60,755 bases of DNA from Pseudomonadaceae bacterium. GTDB taxonomy: Bacteria > Pseudomonadota > Gammaproteobacteria > Pseudomonadales > Pseudomonadaceae. The position numbers and the translations under genes are program-made. Position 1 is the first letter of the stretch; each line of letters begins with the position of its first letter. Below are positions 25,709 to 34,835 of this stretch, piece after piece. Location of the stretch: positions 1-60,755 of the forward strand of contig JAIETJ010000054.1 of NCBI GenBank assembly GCA_019745275.1, written 5' to 3'. Below the pieces are notes generated by a model, which made no database searches, was not told where the DNA came from, and saw only the letters and a program-made list of their open reading frames with translations.

Positions 25709-27190
25709 ATGTCGCTACGCCCAGCCAAAGCCATTCAAACCTCGCTACTGCTACTTTTGGTGGTATTGCTAGTCGCAGGCTTTGTCAGCACCTCACTGGT
25801 TAGCTACTACACCTCACGCGCCGCGCTGCGCAGCAGCATTATTGACACAGCGCTGCCACTAACCTCAGACAACGTGTACTCGGAAATCCAAAAGGATTTA
25901 GTTCGCCCGGTGCTTATTTCTTCGATGATGGCCCGCGACACTTTTGTCCTCGACTGGCTGGCGGCCGGTGAGCAAGACCCGGAGCAAATGACCCGTTACC
26001 TGCAGGGTATTTTGAGTAACTACGGCGCGGTCACAGCTTTTTTTGTCTCGGATAAAACCGCTACCTACTACCAAGCCAAAGGCGTACTCAAGCAAATCGA
26101 CCCCAGCGCACTGCGCGATCGCTGGTATGCAGAAACCAAGGCGATGAGCGAGCCGTACAAGATCAATGTCGATATCGACATGGCCAATGCCGACCGCATG
26201 ACCTTCTTCATCAATTACAAAGTCTTTGATTATGAGCAAAAGTTTATTGGCGTAACCGGCGTCGGCTTGGCTGTGGATGCCGTCACGCAACTGCTCGACG
26301 ACTACCAGCAACGCTATCAGCGCAGCATTTACTTTGTCGACGGCAATGGCCGCATCACCCTCACGGGAGCCAATGGCGGCCCGCTCGGGGCCAAGAGTGG
26401 GCAATTACTGCGTGAAGTCGAGGGCATGCAAGACCTGGTTGCGCAGCTGGAAAAACCGCAAGGCGGCAACTTCGAGTATGTGCTGCAAGGTAACGGACAC
26501 TATCTAAATGTGCGCTTTATTCCCGAACTGAAGTCGTATCTATTTGTTGACGAAAACGAGGCAGACGCCCTCAACAGCGTCCGCCGAACCTTATATTTGA
26601 ACCTGCTGATTAGCCTGCTGGTCAGCGCCATCGTGCTGACCTTGGTAAGCATCGCCATGCGCCGTTACCAGCGCCGCATCAGCGCACTGGCAACCACCGA
26701 CGCACTGACCGAACTGCCCAACCGCCGCGGCTTTGATCTGCTCGCCAACCAAGCCTTGCAAGAAGCCAAGCGCAATAACAGCCCACTCAATGCACTGCTC
26801 ATCGACATTGATCACTTCAAGGCCATTAACGATACCTATGGCCACTTGGCCGGAGATCAAGTGCTGCGCAACTTTGCTCAGCAACTACGCGCCAGCATGC
26901 GGCAGAGCGACATCATTTGCCGCTGGGGCGGCGAAGAATTCATCATTCTGCTCAAAGACACCGACAGCGCTACCGCGCAATTGCTGGCGGAAAAAATCCG
27001 CCAGCAGGCCGAACAGCAGCGCTATCCATTTGCCGGGGTCAACCTACACGCCACCATCAGCTTAGGCTTAACCGAGATGCGCCCGGACGATTCGCTCGAC
27101 AATCTGATCGGCCGCGCCGACCGTGCGCTGTATCGCGCCAAAGAGTCTGGACGTAATCGCCTGTGCATTGATGCCGGGCAAAACCTGTGA
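25709..27190 (+). CDS. Membrane-bound diguanylate cyclase with Cache-type sensor
   Basis: A 493-residue protein from ATG 25709; the frame is open upstream but that part is not membrane-like and lacks a ribosome site. A first membrane helix (about 8-30), a periplasmic dCache-like sensor (about 35-280), a second helix (about 292-315) and a GGDEF domain follow. The active site is GGEEF (about residue 407), preceded five residues earlier by RQSD, the inhibitory I-site RxxD. It makes c-di-GMP from GTP. Proximity to wss suggests, but does not prove, that it feeds BcsA. Confidence 0.93.
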   Translation: MSLRPAKAIQTSLLLLLVVLLVAGFVSTSLVSYYTSRAALRSSIIDTALPLTSDNVYSEIQKDLVRPVLISSMMARDTFVLDWLAAGEQDPEQMTRYLQGILSNYGAVTAFFVSDKTATYYQAKGVLKQIDPSALRDRWYAETKAMSEPYKINVDIDMANADRMTFFINYKVFDYEQKFIGVTGVGLAVDAVTQLLDDYQQRYQRSIYFVDGNGRITLTGANGGPLGAKSGQLLREVEGMQDLVAQLEKPQGGNFEYVLQGNGHYLNVRFIPELKSYLFVDENEADALNSVRRTLYLNLLISLLVSAIVLTLVSIAMRRYQRRISALATTDALTELPNRRGFDLLANQALQEAKRNNSPLNALLIDIDHFKAINDTYGHLAGDQVLRNFAQQLRASMRQSDIICRWGGEEFIILLKDTDSATAQLLAEKIRQQAEQQRYPFAGVNLHATISLGLTEMRPDDSLDNLIGRADRALYRAKESGRNRLCIDAGQNL

Positions 27191-27402
27191 CCACTAACAC
27201 CTGCGCCCTGCAATGCCCACGTTGCGGGCAGTCCAATCAATGCACGCTGGCCAACCCGCAAACCGCCGCTCAGGTCTGCTGGTGTTTTAACATCTCTATC
27301 GATCCAGCCTTGCTGGCCGCCCTGCCCGCCGCGCAGCGTAATGTTGCCTGCCTATGTCCCGCGTGCGCACAAGCAACAACGCCAACCGCACCGCAAAACT
27401 AA
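27187..27402 (+). CDS. Cysteine-rich CWC family protein
   Basis: A 71-residue protein with paired cysteines (CPRCG, then the C-W-C of VCWCF that names the family, then CLCPAC), probably a zinc ribbon. It starts with GTG 27187 overlapping the stop of the diguanylate cyclase (GTGA) and its end overlaps slightly the upstream region of rsuA. The role of the CWC family is unknown. Confidence 0.85.
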   Translation: MTTNTCALQCPRCGQSNQCTLANPQTAAQVCWCFNISIDPALLAALPAAQRNVACLCPACAQATTPTAPQN

Positions 27403-27412
27403 GCCGCCGCAC

Positions 27413-28105
27413 ATGCGCCTCGATCGCTTCCTATGCAATCTGCCCAATCTCAACCGACCTCAGGTGCAACGCCTGCTGGCCAGTGGCGAGGTGCGGGTGG
27501 ACGGGCAGATCATCCGCGACGGCCAGCATTCGGTGCGTGAATTCAACCGCATCGAGGCGCAACAGCAACTGCTGCAAGCTGGTAAGGCCCCGCGCTATTT
27601 TATGCTGCACAAACCCGCCGGCTATGTCAGCGCCAGCGCACACGCCGAGCACCCGAGCGTGCTGGAACTGCTCAATGAACCGGACAAACACGACTTACAC
27701 TTGGCAGGACGCCTAGACCTGAACACCAGCGGCTTACTGCTGATCACTAACGACGGCCTCTGGTCGCGACGGGTAACCGAGCCGAAAAGCCAAGTGGCCA
27801 AGGTCTACTACGTGGAAACCGAGCAGGCGATTGGCCCCGAGGTCGCTCAGCTGTTCGCCCAAGGGCTGTATTTTGCCTACGAAGACCTCACCACCCGCCC
27901 GGCTGAACTTGAGCTGATCAGCAGCCACAGCGCGCGCTTATCGCTGCATGAGGGCCGCTACCATCAGGTCAAGCGGATGTTCGGCCACTTCCAAAACAAG
28001 GTTGTCCACCTGCACCGCGAAAGCATTGCCGGGCTGCCGCTCGACCCGCAACTGACAGTAGGCCAATACCGAGCGCTGAGCGACGAGGAAATTGCTCTGT
28101 TTTGA
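27413..28105 (+). CDS. rsuA: 16S rRNA pseudouridine(516) synthase RsuA
   Basis: A 230-residue protein from ATG 27413, length equal to E. coli RsuA (231). An S4-like RNA-binding domain opens the protein (MRLDRFLCNL..RPQVQRLLASGEVRVDG). The catalytic motif AGRLDLNTSGLLL follows (Asp nucleophile, about residue 102), then YHQVKRMF near residue 182. It converts one uridine of 16S rRNA to pseudouridine. An alternative in-frame start at 27341 would overlap the CWC gene and is less likely. Confidence 0.93.
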   Translation: MRLDRFLCNLPNLNRPQVQRLLASGEVRVDGQIIRDGQHSVREFNRIEAQQQLLQAGKAPRYFMLHKPAGYVSASAHAEHPSVLELLNEPDKHDLHLAGRLDLNTSGLLLITNDGLWSRRVTEPKSQVAKVYYVETEQAIGPEVAQLFAQGLYFAYEDLTTRPAELELISSHSARLSLHEGRYHQVKRMFGHFQNKVVHLHRESIAGLPLDPQLTVGQYRALSDEEIALF

Positions 28106-28232
28106 ACCAACTAAACACCCGCTACAGTTGCTCGCAGATCGAACGGCAATCAATAGAATCAATTAGTTGGCCTATGTTTATGCCAACAAGGCTTCAATTA
28201 TGCGGATAAATACGGTATAAAGTCGGCGCTGT

Positions 28233-28306
28233 GCGGGTGTCGTATAATGGTATTACTCCAGCTTCCCAAGCTGATTACGCGGGTTCGATTCCCGCCACCC
28301 GCTCCA
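28233..28306 (+). tRNA. tRNA-Gly (anticodon CCC)
   Basis: A 74-base cloverleaf. Acceptor stem GCGGGTG pairs with CACCCGC, D-arm region GTATAATGGTATTAC, anticodon loop TTCCCAA giving CCC, T-arm GCGGG-TTCGATT-CCCGC, and the CCA end is encoded. It resembles the bacterial tRNA-Gly pattern. A tRNA is a potential integration site, but no repeated 3' end or integrase is seen nearby. Confidence 0.97.
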
Positions 28307-28399
28307 TCTCTAGCATGATCTGCATGCGCAGACGCCCAACGCAGTTACGCAAGACTAAGGCCAAGCGCCTTGCAGCGTAACTCGCACTTAGCAGCAACA

Positions 28400-28606
28400 A
28401 TGGAATATCACGTGACGAAAGACGAACTGAGCGCAGAATTAGCGCGTCAGGCGCAACGTTACAAGGATGTATACGGCGGGGAAGTTGTTACCTACGCCGC
28501 TCAACCGGATCCCGAGCGTAAGCCTTGGCGCAAGAAGGCCAGCCTACTAGATCAAGCATTTCAGCAAGAACTACAGAAAATCGAAAAAGCCCGCCTGGCG
28601 ACTTAA
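28400..28606 (+). CDS. Small conserved-looking protein of unknown function
   Basis: A 68-residue soluble, highly charged protein if started at ATG 28400 (MEYHVTKDEL); a TTG at 28370 would extend it by ten residues. It is Lys/Glu/Arg-rich with a helical C-terminus (LDQAFQQELQKIEKAR) and no signal or membrane segment. No family recognised. It lies alone after the tRNA; it could be a small nucleic-acid-associated protein, but nothing supports that directly. Confidence 0.65.
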   Translation: MEYHVTKDELSAELARQAQRYKDVYGGEVVTYAAQPDPERKPWRKKASLLDQAFQQELQKIEKARLAT

Positions 28607-28969
28607 CTCGCCGCGCGCTTATCAATGCTCGGCGTAAATGATCCGGATTATTCCCCGGCATTGCGCCACAGCAACGCATTTTCTCAGCCAGCTATTGCCC
28701 ATAAACATTCGCAAGCACCCGCTTAGCTGGATGCGATTGCCGGCGCAAGCCAGCTTTTGCCAGCCACCACCTGGTTAGCGCTTGCACCGCCTCGTCTCCA
28801 TTGATGTGTTACACCGCTGCGCGACTAACACAGCGCAGCCAACCACTAACGCGGGAATTGCCTAAAATAACTAGCGCACGGCGCTATCCAAGCACGACCT
28901 AGATCTTTAGACTGTACGCATACACAGTATTTGTAGATTTAATAACCGTAATGGCATGTGAGGTGGTGA
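28607..28969. other. 363-bp gap before yebG
   Basis: No open frame of coding quality. The right end holds the LexA box of yebG (28912-28927). The stretch around 28715-28760 (GATGCGATTGCCGGCGCAAG...) looks like a decayed REP arm, but is too degenerate to call. Confidence 0.6.
28912..28927. promoter_or_regulatory. LexA (SOS) box upstream of yebG
   Basis: CTGTACGCATACACAG fits the gammaproteobacterial LexA operator CTG-N10-CAG, with the extra T and A next to the half sites. It ends 43 bp before the yebG start, the usual place for SOS repression. Confidence 0.88.
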
Positions 28970-29239
28970 ATGGCCGTCGAAGTGGTATACCGCAGCAGCC
29001 GCGATTTGGAGCGCTTATTCATGGATAAAGCTGAAGCTGATCGTCATGACAAAATGCTCGAACTGGCCGAGTTACTCACTGAGGTGCTGCAAAAAGCCGC
29101 GCCTTCGCTGAGCGAACAACAAGGTGAAGAAATCGGTATTTACATGGCGAAAAACCGCGAGGTATTCGCCAAGGCCTTTAAGAACCAGCCTGAAGCCTTA
29201 AGCGAGTTATTTGCCCCGAGCGAGCCTGCCGAGGCTTAA
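28970..29239 (+). CDS. yebG: YebG family SOS-inducible protein
   Basis: An 89-residue protein opening MAVEVVYRSSRDLERLFMDK and continuing with KAEADRHDKMLELAELL, which lines up with E. coli YebG (MAVEVKYV... KKEADAYDKMLDTADLL). YebG is a small DNA-damage-inducible protein of unclear function. The LexA box 43 bp upstream and the GGTG-containing ribosome site support expression during the SOS response. A strong terminator follows. Confidence 0.93.
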   Translation: MAVEVVYRSSRDLERLFMDKAEADRHDKMLELAELLTEVLQKAAPSLSEQQGEEIGIYMAKNREVFAKAFKNQPEALSELFAPSEPAEA

Positions 29240-29254
29240 ACCTCGTGTTGCGCC

Positions 29255-29299
29255 CAACAAAAAGCCCCTGACGCGCAGCGTTTCAGGGGCTTTTTGTTG
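29255..29299. terminator. Bidirectional Rho-independent terminator between yebG and the E2 gene
   Basis: Arms CAACAAAAAGCCCCTGA and TTCAGGGGCTTTTTGTTG enclose a 10-base loop. The A-run and T-run within the stem serve both strands, ending yebG rightwards and the leucine dehydrogenase/2-oxoacid dehydrogenase operon leftwards. Confidence 0.93.
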
Positions 29300-29317
29300 A
29301 AAGGCGAGTTACATCGT

Positions 29318-30424
29318 TTAAGCCTCGGGCAACTCCAATGCCTGCACCAGCACCTGCATAAAGCGCGCAGCCTCGCCGCCAGTGACCACCCGGTGATCGA
29401 AGGTCAGCGAGAGCGGCAGCATCGGATGAATCACCACTTGCCCCTGCCAGGCCACCGGCTCATCGCGAATACCGCCAGAACCGATAATTGCCACCTGCGG
29501 CGGCACCACTATTGGGTTGGCGTAGCGACCGAATAAGGTGCCGAAATTGGACAGGGTAATGGTCGCTCCGAGCATCTCTTGCGGCGGAATGGTGCGCGCT
29601 TTGGCGTCGGCGCGCAGGCGTTGCATACCGGCTTTCAAATCTGCCGCGCAACGCCCAGCCACATCGCGCAGTACCGGCACAAACAGACCATCGGGGGTGT
29701 CCACGGCGATACCTAAGTCCAGTTGCGGGCAAAGTTTGAGCGCCTGAGTTTTACCGTCGAACCAAGCATTCAACAGCGGTTCGGCTTTACAGGCCACGGC
29801 AATCGCCTGACCGAGACGAATTAACGGATCGCGAGCGCTGCCCCAGCGGTGTAAATCGGCATCACCATACAGCGTCACAGGCACCACCTCGGCGTGCGAC
29901 TTGGCCATATTAATCGCCATGCTCCGGCGCACCCCACGCAGTTTCTCGCCGCCAAATTTATCCAGTGCGGCCTGCGCCGCCGCCTCAACGTCGGCCCGAG
30001 TCATTGAGCCGCCAGCACCGGAACCGCTTAGGCCGGTTAACTCGACCCCCAACTGTTTGGCCAACTGACGCACCGCCGGCGCTGCACGCGGACCAAGATG
30101 CGCCAAGCTGGACGCAACGGCGCCCACGCAAAAGCTGTCCTCGATAGAGCCACTGCCGCTATCCAGACGGCCGACCACGGTACCGCTCTCCTCGCCGGCA
30201 TAGGCCAGCAAGGGCTCGCCGACATGCAAAATTGCGCCCGCTGCGCAGCAAATCTGCACCACCTGGCCATCGTAAGGCGCGGGAATATCGACAATGGCTT
30301 TGGCGGTTTCAACCGACACCAACAATTGATCGGCCTTAACTGTATCGCCGGCCTGCACATGCCATTCAACGACTTCCGCTTCTTGCAGGCCCTCGCCCAA
30401 ATCCGGCAATTTGAAATACTTCAT
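29318..30424 (-). CDS. Dihydrolipoamide acyltransferase (E2) of a branched-chain 2-oxoacid dehydrogenase-like complex
   Basis: A 368-residue E2. One lipoyl domain with the lipoylated lysine K42 in VETAKAIVDIPAP, a peripheral-subunit-binding region (about 110-145, RQLAKQLGVEL), and a catalytic domain ending in the DHRVVTGG motif (about residue 345) whose His is catalytic. It is shorter than BkdB of the classical bkd operon because the linkers are short. Last gene after leucine dehydrogenase, E1alpha and E1beta; no E3 is present, so a shared lipoamide dehydrogenase must complete the complex. Substrate inferred from the neighbouring amino acid dehydrogenase. Confidence 0.88.
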   Translation of the reverse strand: MKYFKLPDLGEGLQEAEVVEWHVQAGDTVKADQLLVSVETAKAIVDIPAPYDGQVVQICCAAGAILHVGEPLLAYAGEESGTVVGRLDSGSGSIEDSFCVGAVASSLAHLGPRAAPAVRQLAKQLGVELTGLSGSGAGGSMTRADVEAAAQAALDKFGGEKLRGVRRSMAINMAKSHAEVVPVTLYGDADLHRWGSARDPLIRLGQAIAVACKAEPLLNAWFDGKTQALKLCPQLDLGIAVDTPDGLFVPVLRDVAGRCAADLKAGMQRLRADAKARTIPPQEMLGATITLSNFGTLFGRYANPIVVPPQVAIIGSGGIRDEPVAWQGQVVIHPMLPLSLTFDHRVVTGGEAARFMQVLVQALELPEA

Positions 30425-30436
30425 GCAATGCCCTCA

Positions 30437-31438
30437 CTATCGATAATTCAGGCTGCTGTTGCAGGCCGCAACTATGTCCGCCACCGATGGGATATACAGT
30501 GGTTCCAAACGGTACAGCGGCGGCGGAATATCCGGCGCGGTAACCCGTAAGATCGGTGCCTGCAGGTCACACCACAAACGTTCGTACAAGCTCGCTGCGA
30601 CCTCCGCACCGACCCCACATGAACGCGGCGCTTCATGCACGATGACCGCCCGCCCCGTTTTGGCCACCGAGGCTTCGAGGGTATTGAGGTCCAACGGCTT
30701 GATGCAGGCCACGTCGATCACCTCCACCGAGACGCCTTGCCCGGCTAACTCGGCCGCCGCTTGCAGGCTTTCGTGGATACTCGCGCCCCAGCTGATCAAG
30801 GTCAGGTCACTGCCCTCGCGCAAGGTGAAACAACTGTCCAATGGCAGGCGTTTACCGTCATCGAGCAGCACTTGCGGATTCATTCGATACAGGCGCGTCG
30901 GCTCAAGAAAAATCACCGGATCGGGGTCATCGATAGCCGCCAGCAACAAACCATAGGCACGCGCCGGCGACGAGGCAATCACCACCCGCAATCCTGGAAT
31001 ATGGGCGAATAAGGCCTCGGTGCTTTCACTGTGATGCTCAGGCGCACGAATCCCGGCGCCCATCGGGCTGCGCACCACCAGCGGACAACTGAGCCGGCCC
31101 CGAGTGCGATTACGCAAGCGACTGGCATGCGACACCAGTTGCTCCATGGCCGCATAGATAAAGCCGAGAAACTGAATTTCCATCACCGGCTTAAGCCCTT
31201 GCGCGGCCATGCCCACCGCCACGCCGGCGATCATCGCCTCGGCCAGCGGAGTGTCGAGCACCCGCTTAAAGCCGAAGCGCTCACGCAGGCCTTGCGTGGC
31301 GCGAAACACCCCGCCATTCACCCCAACGTCCTCGCCGAGCACCAATACATTAGGGTCTTCGAGCATGGCCCGATGCAGGGCTAAGTTCACCGCTTCGAGC
31401 AAGGTTAGCTTGGCGCTGACAACGGCTTTATCACTCAT
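30437..31438 (-). CDS. 2-oxoacid dehydrogenase E1 component, beta subunit
   Basis: A 333-residue thiamine-diphosphate enzyme subunit. ATG 31438 follows a strong AGGAGGGG site and overlaps the E1alpha end by 8 bases; the open frame upstream is non-family. It has the E1beta landmarks LGEDVGVNGGVFRATQGL near the N-terminus, AGVAVGMAAQGLKPVMEIQF and the transketolase C-terminal VDVACIKPLDLNTLE region. With E1alpha it decarboxylates a 2-oxo acid and acylates E2. Confidence 0.93.
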   Translation of the reverse strand: MSDKAVVSAKLTLLEAVNLALHRAMLEDPNVLVLGEDVGVNGGVFRATQGLRERFGFKRVLDTPLAEAMIAGVAVGMAAQGLKPVMEIQFLGFIYAAMEQLVSHASRLRNRTRGRLSCPLVVRSPMGAGIRAPEHHSESTEALFAHIPGLRVVIASSPARAYGLLLAAIDDPDPVIFLEPTRLYRMNPQVLLDDGKRLPLDSCFTLREGSDLTLISWGASIHESLQAAAELAGQGVSVEVIDVACIKPLDLNTLEASVAKTGRAVIVHEAPRSCGVGAEVAASLYERLWCDLQAPILRVTAPDIPPPLYRLEPLYIPSVADIVAACNSSLNYR

Positions 31439-32534
31439 GCTGCACCCCTCCTGCCGCCTGCTGGCTGCGCACCGCCCGCTCCAGCAGCCACTCACGCTGC
31501 TCGGCTAAGGCCTGCGGCCACTGCTTATAGACATAGTCGATGGCCGCCTGCGGAGCAGGCGCAGGCGCCGCCTCATAGGCAGCCAACGCTTGCTGGATCT
31601 GCACCTGACAGGCCGTAACCAAGGCTTGCTCACGCGCCTCATCCCAGTGTCCCTGAGCGGCCAGATAGGTTTGCAGACGTTTGATCGGTTCTTCTTGCCA
31701 GGCCTGTTTGACCTCTTCACTGGGACGGTAGCGCGTCGCATCGTCGGCCGTGGTGTGGTCGCCCAATCGATAACTCAAGCATTCGATCAGCACTGGGCCT
31801 TTGCCGTGGCGCGCATGTTCTAAGGCCACCCGCAGGCGATCGTACACGGCCAACACGTCGTTGCCGTCCACCTGCTCACCGGCAAAACCGGCGCCCAGCG
31901 CCTTTTGCGCCAAAGTCGGGGCACCGCACTGTAAGCGCCGCGGTACCGAGATGGCCCATTGATTATTGTTGACCACAAAGACCACCGGCAACTGCCAAGT
32001 GCCGGCCAGATTCAACGCCTCAAGAAAGTCACCCTTACTGGTAGCGCCATCGCCACAGGTGGTCACCGCCACCCGCGCCTGTCCGCGAATTTTAAATGCG
32101 CTGGCCACTCCGCAGGCGTGCAAAGCCTGAGTGGCAATAGGTACACAGAGCGGGAAGTCCTCAGCCGCCGTGGGATTGGCGTATGCATTACCGCGCTCAT
32201 CGCCGCCCCAAAATTGCAATATTTCCTGCATGCTCACACCGCGCAGCAATTGCGCGGCAGTGTCGCGGTAATAGGGCACCAGCACATCCTCGCCACGCAT
32301 CAGGCTACCGATGGCCACACCTATCGCCTCCTGACCCAAACTGGGCGCGTAAGTGCCGATGCGGCCGGTGCGCTGCAGGGCCACCACTTTTAAATCGAAT
32401 AAGCGGGTCAGTTGCATCTGCCGATAGAGTTGCACCAGCAGCGGTATATCCGCCGCCCACCCCGGCAGTGCGCTAACCGGCACGCCCCCTGGGTTTAGGT
32501 AGCGGGTGTAGGGCAACTCGATGGGCTTGAGCAT
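31431..32534 (-). CDS. 2-oxoacid dehydrogenase E1 component, alpha subunit
   Basis: A 367-residue protein. ATG 32534 has AAGGAG upstream. The thiamine-diphosphate/Mg motif is TTCGDGATSKGDFLEALNLAG... VVFVVNNNQWA, and the N-terminal PSLGQEAIGVAIGS loop is typical of E1alpha. The YRLGDHTTADDATRYR stretch matches branched-chain E1alpha better than pyruvate dehydrogenase E1alpha (inference). Same order as the leucine dehydrogenase cluster of P. aeruginosa. Confidence 0.92.
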   Translation of the reverse strand: MLKPIELPYTRYLNPGGVPVSALPGWAADIPLLVQLYRQMQLTRLFDLKVVALQRTGRIGTYAPSLGQEAIGVAIGSLMRGEDVLVPYYRDTAAQLLRGVSMQEILQFWGGDERGNAYANPTAAEDFPLCVPIATQALHACGVASAFKIRGQARVAVTTCGDGATSKGDFLEALNLAGTWQLPVVFVVNNNQWAISVPRRLQCGAPTLAQKALGAGFAGEQVDGNDVLAVYDRLRVALEHARHGKGPVLIECLSYRLGDHTTADDATRYRPSEEVKQAWQEEPIKRLQTYLAAQGHWDEAREQALVTACQVQIQQALAAYEAAPAPAPQAAIDYVYKQWPQALAEQREWLLERAVRSQQAAGGVQHE

Positions 32535-32571
32535 GGGCGTACTCCTTAACACACCGCCAGCTTCAACAGCG

Positions 32572-33594
32572 CTAGGCAGGTTCTAGCAGGCGCTCGGCGA
32601 GCTGATCGGCAATTCGCGCCGGCGAGCGATTTTCCGCCTGCGCATGGGCGTAAACCTCGGTCAGGCGTTGGCCAATTTGCGCCAGATGAGCGGTAATTTC
32701 CGGCCCACTGGCGCCTTGATGGGTGCGTGCGACATAAATCAGACCGCCCGAATTGATCACATAGTCGGGCGCATAGAGAATCCCACGGGCCTCTAATAGC
32801 TCAGCAATCTCCGGGCTGGCCAATTGATTGTTGGCCGCCCCGGCCACCACGGCGCAATGCAGTTGCGCCACCGTTTGCTGATTCAGCACGCCGCCCAAAC
32901 CGCAGGGTACAAAGATATCGCACGGAATGCTGGGCAGCGCCTCACTGCTCACCGGCTGCGCGCCTAACTGCTGCACCGCCAACTGCAAACGGCCCGGATC
33001 AAGATCACTGACCAGCAATTCAGCGCCGGCGGCCGCCAACTGCTCGGCCAACGCGTAGCCAACCTGCCCCAGCCCCTGCACGGCGATGCGCAGACCTTGC
33101 AAGTCATCACTGCCCAAGCGCGCCATGGCGCTGGCGCGAATCCCGGCGAACACCCCCATGGCGGTATGCGGCGAGGGATCACCGGCACGGGTGGTACTGG
33201 TCACATGCTGAGTGCGCTGGGCGATGCAGTCCATGTCAGCAGCCGAGGTGCCACTGTCGACGGCGGTGATATAGCCACCCTTAAGGGTTTCGATAAAACC
33301 ACCGAACGCCTCAAAAAGCGCCGCCCGACTCGGCACATGGGCGGGACGAATCAGCACCGCCTTACCGCCGCCAAAGGGCAGCCCGGCTAACGCCGCCTTG
33401 TAACTCATGCCCTTAGCCAAGCGTGCGGCGTCGGCCAGAGCGCTGTGCGAGTCGACATAAGACAGATAACGGCAACCGCCTAACGCGGGACCTAAACGAG
33501 TGCTGTGCACAGCAATAATGGCTTGCAGGCCCGTATGCGGGTCTTGGGCCACGTGCAGCGCTTGCAGCCCGCTCGCTTGCATGATGGCAAACAT
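32572..33594 (-). CDS. ldh: Leucine/valine dehydrogenase (Glu/Leu/Phe/Val dehydrogenase family)
   Basis: A 340-residue NAD-dependent amino acid dehydrogenase from ATG 33594 (the frame is open to 33687 without family sequence). Lys66 (KGMSYKAALAG) and Lys78 (PFGGGKAV) correspond to the substrate-binding and catalytic lysines of leucine dehydrogenase. The NAD domain shows VQGLGQVGYALAEQL. It deaminates branched-chain amino acids to 2-oxo acids, the substrate of the complex encoded downstream in the same operon. The ligand preference (Leu, Val or Ile) is not deducible. Confidence 0.93.
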   Translation of the reverse strand: MFAIMQASGLQALHVAQDPHTGLQAIIAVHSTRLGPALGGCRYLSYVDSHSALADAARLAKGMSYKAALAGLPFGGGKAVLIRPAHVPSRAALFEAFGGFIETLKGGYITAVDSGTSAADMDCIAQRTQHVTSTTRAGDPSPHTAMGVFAGIRASAMARLGSDDLQGLRIAVQGLGQVGYALAEQLAAAGAELLVSDLDPGRLQLAVQQLGAQPVSSEALPSIPCDIFVPCGLGGVLNQQTVAQLHCAVVAGAANNQLASPEIAELLEARGILYAPDYVINSGGLIYVARTHQGASGPEITAHLAQIGQRLTEVYAHAQAENRSPARIADQLAERLLEPA

Positions 33595-33737
33595 CCGCAC
33601 GCCCTCCCCGTGATAGTTACAGGGAGTATAGGCAGGCACACGAACACGCGCGGGCGCGCAGCCGTTAATTCGACCAGCGACGCGCAAGCAATGCTGCGGG
33701 TAATCGCAACAAACTCAACCGAGAAGCTCTTCGCGAC

Positions 33738-34535
33738 TTAAAGCTGAGCGGTGCTGGCCGCAGGTTTTAGTAGCGCGTCGATGATTTTTGCGCTGTTGCG
33801 CACAATGGTCACGGGCACGGCCTTTTCTTTGTAATTGAGCAGGGTTTTTTCGATGTATTTCCAGGTCATCGCAACCCGCTGCAAACGCTGTGCGGTGTCC
33901 GGCACACCGGCATTCTGCTGCTGCAACAAAGTTAACTGCTGACGAAATTGCTGCGCCAACTGATCCACCGGCAACTCCAAATCGCGGGCCTCGTCATAAA
34001 TTGAACCACCCCCATCGAGGCTGCTGGTTTCGCGCACATAACCGGCGGCAATCTGTTGCATCAAAATTGCCTGTTCCAGCAAGGGCTCATCGACACTGCC
34101 TTGCGCCCGCAGTTTATTAAGCAGGTTGAGGTAGCCCAGATTAAGCGCGGCACCGCTGGCGGACATTGCATTCAAGGTATTCACACTGACCCAGCCCTGA
34201 GTCAGCACTTCATTGGCCAACACCCACCGCTGAAAGTCCCGTGCTTGCTGTTGCAGCGCCAGCACCTCAGCGTCCAGCGCCAAGCCCGCACTCAGCTCAT
34301 CTAACTGCTCGTTTTGCTCGGCAAACTGCTCGGCGGCGGCCTGCATCTGCGCGGCCACACGAGGGTCGGCATCTTCCAAACTAAGCAAATGAAACTGCAT
34401 TTGCAGTTGATAACTGTGCAAGCGCTGCGCATTCACGCTGGCCAACAACGCCTGCGGCTGCGCCGCCTGCAGCGCCACGGGCAGCAGCGTGAGGACGCCG
34501 AGCAACAAACAAGCACCACGAACAACTGAAAACAT
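33738..34535 (-). CDS. Exported helical protein of unknown function
   Basis: A 265-residue protein from ATG 34535 with a signal peptide (about residues 1-24, ending LQAAQPQ). The mature part is Gln/Leu/Ala-rich and helical. Its first part (LASVNAQRLHSYQLQMQFHLLS) recalls the four-helix NarX/PilJ-type sensor module, but no membrane anchor or signalling domain follows, so it would be a free periplasmic protein. Not assigned to a family. It ends next to the start of the leucine dehydrogenase gene, with about 140 bp between them. Confidence 0.7.
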   Translation of the reverse strand: MFSVVRGACLLLGVLTLLPVALQAAQPQALLASVNAQRLHSYQLQMQFHLLSLEDADPRVAAQMQAAAEQFAEQNEQLDELSAGLALDAEVLALQQQARDFQRWVLANEVLTQGWVSVNTLNAMSASGAALNLGYLNLLNKLRAQGSVDEPLLEQAILMQQIAAGYVRETSSLDGGGSIYDEARDLELPVDQLAQQFRQQLTLLQQQNAGVPDTAQRLQRVAMTWKYIEKTLLNYKEKAVPVTIVRNSAKIIDALLKPAASTAQL

Positions 34536-34835
34536 ACTAAGCACCCACGCCAATGAATAAGTCTATGGGATGCTCGCAGCCGCTACAGGGTTACATAACT
34601 AGACCAAGGTTAGGCCGCACGTGGAACAACCATAAACGCAACACCATAAACGCAACTGAGTAAGCAGCTCCGAATATTTACGCCACAATTTCAGTCTTCG
34701 ACAGAAAAGCACAACCCTATACAAACCTAAAAAACAACCCCCAAAAGGTCTGGTTGTAGGACAAAAAACATACCGTTTCGCAAAAAGATGAGTTAGCCTC
34801 CCAGCTCCCATAAAACAATAAAAAGGGTCTGCTTC

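Noticed and set aside
28233..28306. Attachment site of an integrated element at the tRNA-Gly gene
   Set aside because: No repeated tRNA 3' end, no integrase, and ordinary chromosomal genes on both sides.
34599..34811. 70-residue minus-strand open frame upstream of the lipase-like gene
   Set aside because: Cys/Arg/Leu-rich random composition, no ribosome site, and it lies in AT-rich upstream DNA.
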